This document shows, piece by piece, positions 40,581-45,345 of a DNA stretch of 45,345 bases. A program made the translations under genes and the position numbers. Positions within the stretch are counted from its first letter, which is position 1. Each line of letters starts with the position of its first letter. A model generated the notes under the pieces. It searched no databases and was not told the DNA's origin. It was given only the letters and a program-made list of their open reading frames with translations. Source of the DNA: a virus; the IMG/VR virus record IMGVR_UViG_3300017963_000098, positions 1 to 45,345 of that record. One strand, given 5' to 3'.

Positions 40581-41510
40581 TTAGTTGGTAGGTATTGCCC
40601 AATCTTTTTTAGGCTTCTTAACTCTTGGTACTCGAAAAACACTTACCTTTTCATACATCTTGTACAAATCAGGGTAGTCCTCTTTTAGCTTTTTCGAATC
40701 CACATATCGCCGAGATTGCTCAAAGAATGTAAGTGTCATCTGCAGTCCATCTCGTTCAAAAGTACCGGCCTCTGCCTCGCCCAAAGCCGCAAGCATTTCA
40801 GTTTTAGCACCTTCTTCGATTTCTTGTGCCAACTTTAGACTTGCTTTTGCGTTTTCCCAATTCTGGATTAATATAGGGTCAATCTCTGTGACCTTATTAG
40901 GTTCACGCTTCATTCTTTTGATTAGCGGCATGGACGGCATACAATTCGGCGGTGGACAATCGTTTTCGACATAACCCCAGAATTCAATTGACTGGTCCAT
41001 GATGATGTTCATAATTTCATCATCTTTTTTGACCATGAACATATTAAAACCTTTGCCGCCAATGAATGCTGGAATATGGCAAATATCTTTGTCGGTGCAT
41101 AGCATATGAACATGAACTTGAATAATAACCCTATCTGGTATCTGGTCGGTTCCCCCATCTCCCCATTCTTCAGTAACCGGTCCGAATAAACCTGCTGTTT
41201 TAGCTTCAACTGGTTCGCCACTTTCTTTTACGATAGCGTCAATATTAGCAGCGATAGGAAATCCAATTGCAGACCTATATTGATTGCGTATAAGTTTACC
41301 AAGCTGCCCTTCCGCATACTTTAATATGCCATCCTCAAACATCGTTCCGGCATACATCACTTCAGTTTCTTTTGAGTCTTCAACTCGACCGGTTTTCTCA
41401 AGCCAGACATCATAGGCGTTTCGCCAAGGGTCAACTCCGAGAATAGCTGCAACATCGGAACTGCCTAAATGCTGTTTTCTTAGTTCCTTTTGCTTTTCGG
41501 TAATTGGCAT
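40581..41510 (-). CDS. YqaJ-type exonuclease
   Basis: This 309-residue PD-(D/E)XK recombination nuclease has LRKQHLGSSDVAAILGVDPWRNAYDVWLEK, MFEDGILKYAE, IDAIV and VEAKTA, then a QVHVHMLCTDKDICHIPAFIGG segment, all of the YqaJ family. It makes single strands for RecT. AAAGGA lies 8 bases before the ATG. Confidence 0.94.
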   Translation of the reverse strand: MPITEKQKELRKQHLGSSDVAAILGVDPWRNAYDVWLEKTGRVEDSKETEVMYAGTMFEDGILKYAEGQLGKLIRNQYRSAIGFPIAANIDAIVKESGEPVEAKTAGLFGPVTEEWGDGGTDQIPDRVIIQVHVHMLCTDKDICHIPAFIGGKGFNMFMVKKDDEIMNIIMDQSIEFWGYVENDCPPPNCMPSMPLIKRMKREPNKVTEIDPILIQNWENAKASLKLAQEIEEGAKTEMLAALGEAEAGTFERDGLQMTLTFFEQSRRYVDSKKLKEDYPDLYKMYEKVSVFRVPRVKKPKKDWAIPTN

Positions 41511-41529
41511 ATCAACTTCCTTTCAATCT

Positions 41530-41826
41530 CTAACAATAGTAAGGACTACAAGTATTAGAACTGCCACAAACAGCACATTTAACCTGCCTTCGTGATGTAG
41601 GCATAATCGCACAACAAACCGTACACATGGTTTCAAGGTTGTATTTCTTAAACAGTTTTGTTAGTAGGCTTTCATGCCTGTAAAGTGCTTCATTTCTTCT
41701 GGGCCATCCGTTGAAGCGTTCCATAATATCTCTTGCCTGATTGCTCATATTTTCAGTAGACACTTGAGCAATCTGCCTGTCGCACTCACCACAACAAACA
41801 CCGTGCTCTCTTAAATAGTCACACAT
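41530..41826 (-). CDS. Cys-rich zinc-binding protein, 98 aa
   Basis: This 98-residue protein has Cys pairs CCGECD, CTVCCAIMP and CAVCGSSNTC, which look like two zinc sites. AAAGG lies 8 bases before the ATG. Between YqaJ and small early genes; unrecognised. Confidence 0.7.
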   Translation of the reverse strand: MCDYLREHGVCCGECDRQIAQVSTENMSNQARDIMERFNGWPRRNEALYRHESLLTKLFKKYNLETMCTVCCAIMPTSRRQVKCAVCGSSNTCSPYYC

Positions 41827-41836
41827 AACAAAACCT

Positions 41837-41947
41837 TTACATCATTGAGCCAACACCGAGAGCGTGTTCATCTTCATAGGCATTAGGCTCATTATTAGTT
41901 GGATAATAATTTTCACCGCGACAGTGGTATTTCTTGTTATTACTCAT
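41837..41947 (-). CDS. Very small protein, 36 aa
   Basis: This 36-residue peptide begins MSNNKKYHCRGENYYPTN. It overlaps the upstream stop as ATGA. Function unknown. Below normal ORF cut-offs. Confidence 0.55.
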   Translation of the reverse strand: MSNNKKYHCRGENYYPTNNEPNAYEDEHALGVGSMM

Positions 41948-42153
41948 TTCAAAAAAATCACCTGCTTAAATGTCTTTCCTATAGATGGATGTTGCTTAAT
42001 GCTGCTGATTACAATGCTGCGAAATTTAGCTTCAAGCTTTTCAATAGCCTCTCGGCTAACATATTTGCATTCCCATCCCGGCCTAAGTGATTCTGCTTTT
42101 TGCTTGATAAATTTCTTTAAGTGTGATTCGCAGATAATGCTATTGCTCATCAT
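41944..42153 (-). CDS. Small basic protein, 69 aa
   Basis: This 69-residue protein has MMSNSIICESHLKKFIKQKAE and WECKYVSREAIEKLEAKF. Basic and helical. Both ends overlap neighbours (ATGA), supporting that it is translated. Unrecognised. Confidence 0.65.
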   Translation of the reverse strand: MMSNSIICESHLKKFIKQKAESLRPGWECKYVSREAIEKLEAKFRSIVISSIKQHPSIGKTFKQVIFLK

Positions 42154-42434
42154 TCCCTCCCCTCTGCTTTGGAGATCGCTTTTTTGACTATTTCTTCGAT
42201 TCGCAGGGTTAGCGGTATAGTTGAGTTGTATTTGAGAAATTCATTTACCTGCTTAAGGGCAAACAAAATTCCATCAAAACGCTTACATCGATGAACGATT
42301 TCTTTGCTAATCTGCTCTCGGAGTTCAGGGCTATTAGCCAAGTCCACAAAAGCCAAAAAGTCTGTTTCATCATTAGGGATAATATGCAGGCATCCCTCAT
42401 CCTCTCGTTTGATTGTTAGCTCTGGTAATTCCAT
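42150..42434 (-). CDS. Small early protein, 94 aa
   Basis: This 94-residue protein starts MELPELTIKREDEGCLHIIP, with AGGAG 9 bases upstream. Mostly helical, acidic. Unrecognised. Confidence 0.65.
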   Translation of the reverse strand: MELPELTIKREDEGCLHIIPNDETDFLAFVDLANSPELREQISKEIVHRCKRFDGILFALKQVNEFLKYNSTIPLTLRIEEIVKKAISKAEGRE

Positions 42435-42458
42435 GTGAAGGTCTCCTAAAAATTTATT

Positions 42459-42764
42459 TCAAAACAATGTTTCTCCGAAAAACTTAGCTCTCCAAAATTC
42501 ACTGTTAATGCCAGTCGTTTCACTCTTTCGTTTGTCAACGAAAACCAGAAGGCCTTTTCTGTCGGGGTGATTATCATCTGGGGGTTTGAGCGTATTCATT
42601 CGAGCAGCTACAGTTGATTTTTCCCAGCCGAGATAAGCAGCTACATCAGCAATGCAAGTTTCACCCAAAACCTTGATTGCAGTAAGCACCTCTTGTTCTT
42701 GTTGATTAAGATTCTCAATGCTGTGATAGGCATCTATGCTGGTTTGCCTGACGGCTGTTTTCAT
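42459..42764 (-). CDS. Winged-helix DNA-binding protein
   Basis: This 101-residue protein has a helix-turn-helix: NQQEQEVLTAIKVLGETCIADVAAYLGWEKSTVAARMNTL, followed by a wing with GLLVFVDKRKS. It probably is an early regulator. Start overlaps the upstream stop as ATGA. Confidence 0.8.
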   Translation of the reverse strand: MKTAVRQTSIDAYHSIENLNQQEQEVLTAIKVLGETCIADVAAYLGWEKSTVAARMNTLKPPDDNHPDRKGLLVFVDKRKSETTGINSEFWRAKFFGETLF

Positions 42765-42886
42765 AACGAATGCTCCCCCTCTTTAAGTTCAGCAGGTGCA
42801 GTATCGTTTTGTTGGTCCCGCCAAGCTGCAAAAAGCAACCGAGCCAAAAACCACACATCAACAATAAGTCTCCAAATCTTTTTCAT
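42761..42886 (-). CDS. Small protein with one hydrophobic segment, 41 aa
   Basis: MKKIWRLIVDVWFLARLLFAAW is amphipathic to hydrophobic, followed by an acidic end. It is coupled with the winged-helix gene by ATGA. A membrane peptide is possible. Below normal ORF cut-offs. Confidence 0.5.
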   Translation of the reverse strand: MKKIWRLIVDVWFLARLLFAAWRDQQNDTAPAELKEGEHSL

Positions 42887-42916
42887 AGCTACATCCACTT
42901 AATTATTAAACCTTTT

Positions 42917-42970
42917 GTGGGGTTGGCGGCTGAGCTTTTGAGGGGAGCACGAACCAAATACCAACCCCAC
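42917..42970 (-). other. 10-bp stem directly after the tRNA
   Basis: GTGGGGTTGG and CCAACCCCAC form a perfect 10-bp inverted repeat around 34 bases, beginning 3 bases after the tRNA 3' end. AAAAGG follows, not a T-run. It may be a processing or stabilising element, or a degenerate tRNA-like hairpin. Confidence 0.5.
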
Positions 42971-42973
42971 CAA

Positions 42974-43047
42974 TTGCGGGGACAGGATTCGAACCTGCGA
43001 CCTGCTGGTTATGGGCCAGCTGAGCTACCTGACTGCTCTACCCCGCG
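42974..43047 (-). tRNA. Initiator-like tRNA-Met(CAT) with C33
   Basis: The 74-base cloverleaf has acceptor CGCGGGG/CCCCGCA, with the C1-A72 mismatch that marks bacterial initiator tRNAs. The D stem GAGC/GCTC gives A11-U24, a second initiator mark. The anticodon loop is CCCATAA with anticodon CAT and C33 in place of the near-universal U33. The anticodon stem GCTGG/CCAGC has G30-C40 and G31-C39, but U29-A41 in place of the third G-C pair. The variable loop is AGGTC and the T arm GCAGG-TTCGAAT-CCTGT. CCA is not encoded. It is transcribed with the early genes. Confidence 0.92.
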
Positions 43048-43051
43048 ATAT

Positions 43052-43162
43052 TTACTTTTCAATCATCCGGCAACATCGATAACAATAAGACCGCTTCTCA
43101 TCGAAATACCTAAGCCTGTGTCTTTTTGTGAAAGAACAAATTATTTTGCCTATAAATCTCAT
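43052..43162 (-). CDS. Possible Cys-rich small protein, 36 aa
   Basis: A 36-residue frame (MRFIGKIICSFTKRHRLRYF, then YCYRCCRMIEK) ends 4 bases before the tRNA. The C...HR...CxxC pattern is common in phage small zinc proteins. No clear ribosome-binding site, so tentative. Confidence 0.45.
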   Translation of the reverse strand: MRFIGKIICSFTKRHRLRYFDEKRSYCYRCCRMIEK

Positions 43163-43169
43163 AAAACAT

Positions 43170-43191
43170 GCCGGTGATAACCCGCACCGGC
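43170..43191 (-). terminator. Weak terminator-like hairpin
   Basis: GCCGGTG and CACCGGC form a 7-bp stem with an 8-base loop after the 65-aa regulator. On the minus strand it is followed by ATGTTTTATG, a weak T-rich tail. May attenuate transcription of the leftward operon. Confidence 0.45.
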
Positions 43192-43208
43192 AACGGGCTT
43201 CAAACACT

Positions 43209-43406
43209 TCAGACGAGGGGTTCTTCCCTCGCCGCTGCTTTCAAAAGAACCTTATCAAGCGATGACTCTATAATTCTTGGAAAGTGACCGACCTTAACTA
43301 CCTTCAAACCCTTAGCCCTCATAGCAGGCATTCTTCTCTGTACTGTTCGCTTGCTCACTTGCAGGATTTTTGCAACATCGTTTACTGTCAAATACTGCTC
43401 AGGCAT
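43209..43406 (-). CDS. Excisionase-like helix-turn-helix protein, 65 aa
   Basis: This 65-residue protein starts MPEQYLTVNDVAKILQVSKRTVQRRM, a MerR/excisionase-type helix-turn-helix, then VVKVGHFPRIIESSLD. It begins right after the stop of the ribbon-helix-helix gene. It could direct excision or regulate early genes. The size and fold fit Xis-like proteins. Confidence 0.82.
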   Translation of the reverse strand: MPEQYLTVNDVAKILQVSKRTVQRRMPAMRAKGLKVVKVGHFPRIIESSLDKVLLKAAAREEPLV

Positions 43407-43610
43407 TTAAGATACCTCGCTGTTAATTTGGGTAGTTTGTTCTTGACAAAGTCCGTCTGATTCGATAGCTTTTTTTAAGGCGGCACGGATGCCTTCGGAA
43501 TCTGTGTTGCATTCACGTCTAATGCGGGATGCCAGAAACCGCTGGTAAAGCTCCAATGGAATGTCAATTAGCAATTTTTTAGTTTCGATTTTTGCTGTTT
43601 GTGTTGCCAT
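43407..43610 (-). CDS. Small ribbon-helix-helix-like regulator, 67 aa
   Basis: This 67-residue protein has KIETKKLLIDIPLELYQRFL and RRECNTDSEGIRAALKKAIE, a strand followed by two helices as in MetJ/Arc-type regulators. First gene of the leftward operon, directly downstream of the early promoter. Likely an early repressor or antirepressor. Confidence 0.72.
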   Translation of the reverse strand: MATQTAKIETKKLLIDIPLELYQRFLASRIRRECNTDSEGIRAALKKAIESDGLCQEQTTQINSEVS

Positions 43611-43629
43611 TGTTTAACCTTAAAAGTAA

Positions 43630-43664
43630 TAGCTTAATCTATCTTTAGTATAGCTAAATCTATA
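43630..43664. promoter_or_regulatory. Direct-repeat operator over early promoter
   Basis: TAGCTTAATCTATC (43630-43643) and TAGCTAAATCTATA (43651-43664) start 21 bases apart, two helical turns, and cover the -10 and start region of the leftward promoter. They fit sites for cooperative binding by a ribbon-helix-helix repressor. Confidence 0.65.
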
Positions 43665-43675
43665 TCGACTGTCAA
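43647..43675 (-). promoter_or_regulatory. Early leftward sigma70 promoter
   Basis: On the minus strand TTGACA (43675-43670) and TATACT (43652-43647) are 17 bases apart, close to the sigma70 consensus. Transcription starts near 43640 and reads into the ribbon-helix-helix gene and the 40-kb block. Confidence 0.85.
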
Positions 43676-43720
43676 TAGAAAAAACTAAAATAAATATAAA
43701 TTTTTTATAGTTTTTTCTAT
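43675..43720. promoter_or_regulatory. Inverted-repeat operator
   Basis: ATAGAAAAAACTA (43675-43687) and TAGTTTTTTCTAT (43708-43720) are perfect 13-bp inverted copies. The first overlaps the -35 of the leftward promoter. A third near copy, TAGAAAAACCTA, lies at 43750-43761. Different in sequence from the direct repeats, so a second regulator may bind here. Confidence 0.65.
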
Positions 43721-43793
43721 CTTGCTATTATGTAAGGAGTTACGTAAGGTAGAAAAACCTAAGAAATAATACAGTTAATGAGGCATGGTGAAA

Positions 43794-44066
43794 ATGAGTG
43801 ATAAAACACAGTTAGGATGGAAAGTGCCTGTTGCAGTTGTCGACAGGTTTAAGACATACTGCGATGAGGTTGGAAGTAATTATAGCGACAGTATTGCAGC
43901 CGCTATGGTGATTTGGCAATATCTCCCCGCTTCTGTTCAACGTCAAGCCCACCTCGAAGTTTCCGGCAAGCCTTCTGTTGACAAGAAGTTTTGGGAAGAA
44001 TTTCGGAAGGGATTAGACGACGCAATTTTAGGCCAAGTTTATAGCCCGCCTCATAGGAAGAAGTAA
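43794..44066 (+). CDS. Ribbon-helix-helix-like regulator, 90 aa
   Basis: This 90-residue protein starts MSDKTQLGWKVPVAVVDRF, followed by a helix and SDSIAAAMVIWQYLP, as in CopG/Arc-type proteins, then a basic Pro-rich tail. It is divergent from the leftward operon across the operator region, so it is the best candidate for the lysogeny repressor. An ATG at 43785 is in frame but lacks good spacing. Confidence 0.7.
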   Translation: MSDKTQLGWKVPVAVVDRFKTYCDEVGSNYSDSIAAAMVIWQYLPASVQRQAHLEVSGKPSVDKKFWEEFRKGLDDAILGQVYSPPHRKK

Positions 44067-44070
44067 CTCT

Positions 44071-44148
44071 ATGTTTCATTTTGCAAAATCCTTTTTACGA
44101 AGATTTGCATGTTGCCTTGTAGCGGTTTCCGCTCTTTGCTTCGTTTGA
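44071..44148 (+). CDS. Possible hydrophobic peptide, 25 aa
   Basis: This short frame, MFHFAKSFLRRFACCLVAVS then ALCFV, starts 4 bases after the regulator stop with GGAAGAAG upstream. It has one membrane span. May be chance. No partner antitoxin is seen. Confidence 0.3.
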   Translation: MFHFAKSFLRRFACCLVAVSALCFV

Positions 44149-44221
44149 ATCGCCACTGGTAACTGAGCGGAATTATATAACCCGAACAAAAACCTGACAA
44201 GAAAAATTTAGATAAATCATT

Positions 44222-44863
44222 ATGAAAAAAATAGTGTTATCTGCAATTATTTTTTTTGGGATGGGTTGCGATTTTTTTGTTGATTTTGCATCAGCGTCTC
44301 TTATCAACTACAACAACGGACAAACAAACGAGATTGATTTTAACTGGACAGACTGGGCAGAAGATAACTTGTCCGGTACTATCGAACTGGTAGGCCCTCC
44401 GGGACGCGTTGTTGTTAGTGTTTCAGATTTGGACATATACCAACAATATCGCCCAGTTGATGGTTGCATCGAAATTACGGATAGTCCGAGCAGTATCTCT
44501 ACAATCGCAAATTTTACTTTTCCCTGCCGAATCTCGGATATATCAGTTTATGGCGATAGCTGTGCAAACATCCAAGGGGGGACTGTGGTTCCTTGGGTGA
44601 TGAGGTCAACATCTGAATTCTATGAGATTAAGGCATATGACAGCAGTAATATCTATATATATGGTACAAATTTCAATCTGCCTTTGGGTGAAATTGTTAG
44701 TACGCAGGGTTTATTAACAGGAACATTAGAAGGCGGGCAAGACATTGATGTTCAATTTTATCGTGAGTCGGGAGCTTCAATTATCCTTGTTCCAGAGCCA
44801 TCGACGCTTCTGTTATTTAGCTTGTGTTTTTATTTGTTAAGAAAATCAGAAGGTGTTAAATGA
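44222..44863 (+). CDS. Secreted PEP-CTERM protein, 213 aa
   Basis: An N-terminal signal peptide (MKKIVLSAIIFFGMGCDFF) is followed by a beta-rich domain. The C-terminus has VPEPSTLLLFSLCFYLLRKS, the PEP-CTERM signal: PEP motif, hydrophobic span, basic tail. An exosortase of the host would cut and anchor or release it. The gene is cargo on the rightward end of the prophage, coupled to the lipoprotein by ATGA. Its exported domain is not recognised. Confidence 0.88.
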   Translation: MKKIVLSAIIFFGMGCDFFVDFASASLINYNNGQTNEIDFNWTDWAEDNLSGTIELVGPPGRVVVSVSDLDIYQQYRPVDGCIEITDSPSSISTIANFTFPCRISDISVYGDSCANIQGGTVVPWVMRSTSEFYEIKAYDSSNIYIYGTNFNLPLGEIVSTQGLLTGTLEGGQDIDVQFYRESGASIILVPEPSTLLLFSLCFYLLRKSEGVK

Positions 44864-45138
44864 AAAAAACTATTTGCTGTTTAATTTTGCTATCTATAGT
44901 TGGATGTAATACTAATGATGTACGCACTCAAATGATAAATCGAGGGTTTTCAGCCTCTTATTCTGATGGTTATGCTGATGGATGTGCAAGTGGTTATGTC
45001 GCAGCGGGACATCCTTATTATACATTTACAAAAGACACTTATAGATTTGAAACGGATAGTCAATATCAACAGGGTTGGACAGATGGCTTTAATGTTGCTA
45101 AGGGGAGTTATGAATCAATACAGAGGGGTATGAGATAA
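44860..45138 (+). CDS. Small lipoprotein, 92 aa
   Basis: A lipobox (LLSIVGC, Cys16) ends the signal sequence. The mature part has YSDGYADGCASGYVAAG and YQQGWTDGFNVAKG, two repeats of a Y-x-x-G-[YF/W]-x-D-G type. It would sit on a membrane facing outward. Overlaps the PEP-CTERM gene stop as ATGA. It may alter the lysogen surface, but no role is proven. Confidence 0.82.
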   Translation: MKKTICCLILLSIVGCNTNDVRTQMINRGFSASYSDGYADGCASGYVAAGHPYYTFTKDTYRFETDSQYQQGWTDGFNVAKGSYESIQRGMR

Positions 45139-45311
45139 ATAAGATGGTATGGTAAGTTGTTTTTATAACCGGCATTATAATTTTTGTGTCATTTACTGGC
45201 GTTGGCAATCGTTCATTGACACAGCTTTTTGAATCATAAGTAATTTGCTAACAAAAAATTAAGTTGTAAATCTATAGAGTATAGGCGGTTAGAGAATTAT
45301 GCCAGTTCAAT
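45139..45311. other. Right end, no gene seen
   Basis: This 173-base A/T-rich stretch before attR has no supported gene. GTGTCA and TGACAC (near 45187 and 45224) form a 6-bp inverted repeat that could be part of an integrase or excisionase binding region. Confidence 0.35.
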
Positions 45312-45345
45312 ATGGCATGCAAGAGGTCGTGGGTTCGAATCCCAT
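45312..45345 (+). repeat. attR: attR core, direct repeat
   Basis: Identical to bases 1-34. The bases just upstream (GCCAGTTCAAT) do not form a tRNA-Ala 5' half, so this copy is the non-functional tRNA fragment, and the copy at base 1 is the functional one. The repeat may continue beyond the window. Confidence 0.9.

Noticed and set aside
42917-42970. Second tRNA beside tRNA-Met
   Set aside because: Only the 10-bp stem is present; 54 bases cannot hold D, anticodon and T arms.
1-45345. End repeat as an assembly overlap of a circular phage contig
   Set aside because: The repeat falls exactly in a tRNA with the integrase beside it, which fits att sites; 34 bases is not a usual assembly overlap length. 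Flanks would settle it.
1-45345. CRISPR array, retron or diversity-generating retroelement
   Set aside because: No spaced repeat array, reverse transcriptase motif or template/variable repeat pair was seen on reading both strands.

Overview
The window is a complete prophage of a planctomycete, most likely class Phycisphaerae (Sedimentisphaerales-like). It begins and ends with the same 34-base sequence, which is the 3' part of a tRNA-Ala(GGC) gene, so the element sits in that tRNA between attL (base 1) and attR (base 45345). The host assignment is an inference from cargo: a dockerin type I protein, a PEP-CTERM protein, lipoproteins, PN-rich exported proteins, and tRNAs without an encoded CCA. 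All attributions to protein families come from recognisable motifs, not from searches.

Layout. Bases 1-2203 (+): attL, a tyrosine integrase, and two coupled unknown genes. Bases 2217-3285: an insertion sequence with a frameshifted transposase and a 7-bp target duplication, placed between converging transcription units. Bases 3317-43610 (-): one 40-kb leftward block. Read in the direction of transcription it holds two small regulators; an initiator-like tRNA-Met; small early genes; a YqaJ/RecT/SSB recombination set; a helicase-methyltransferase fusion; a PnuC-like membrane protein; a DUF1376 protein with a DnaC-like loader; a PD-(D/E)XK nuclease; DUF2303; a membrane cassette that may include lysis genes; small accessory genes (DUF4326, SEC-C, zincin, MazG); a ParB-methyltransferase; TerS/TerL; DUF4055 portal; Mu F-like minor head protein; scaffold; P22-type coat protein; connectors; tail tube; the G/GT chaperones with a visible GGGAAAC -1 slippery site; tape measure; DUF2460; DUF2163; NlpC/P60; and a very large tail-tip protein. 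This describes a siphovirus with a P22-coat-like head. Bases 43794-45138 (+): a ribbon-helix-helix regulator, a possible hydrophobic peptide, a PEP-CTERM secreted protein and a lipoprotein, then attR.

How it works together. The 43611-43793 interval is the switch: a near-perfect sigma70 promoter (TTGACA-N17-TATACT) drives the leftward block and is covered by direct and inverted repeats, between two divergently transcribed small DNA-binding proteins. No CI-like repressor is seen. Two methyltransferases without a partner nuclease suggest self-protection of phage DNA.

The least ordinary features are these: a signal-peptide dockerin/Ig-like/LamG protein translationally coupled inside the head-tail operon; a propeller-like insertion in the tail-tip protein; an initiator-type tRNA with C33; a helicase that seems to lack its motif IV-V region; a 35-residue radical-SAM N-terminal fragment; and PEP-CTERM/lipoprotein cargo beside attR. 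No endolysin could be recognised.
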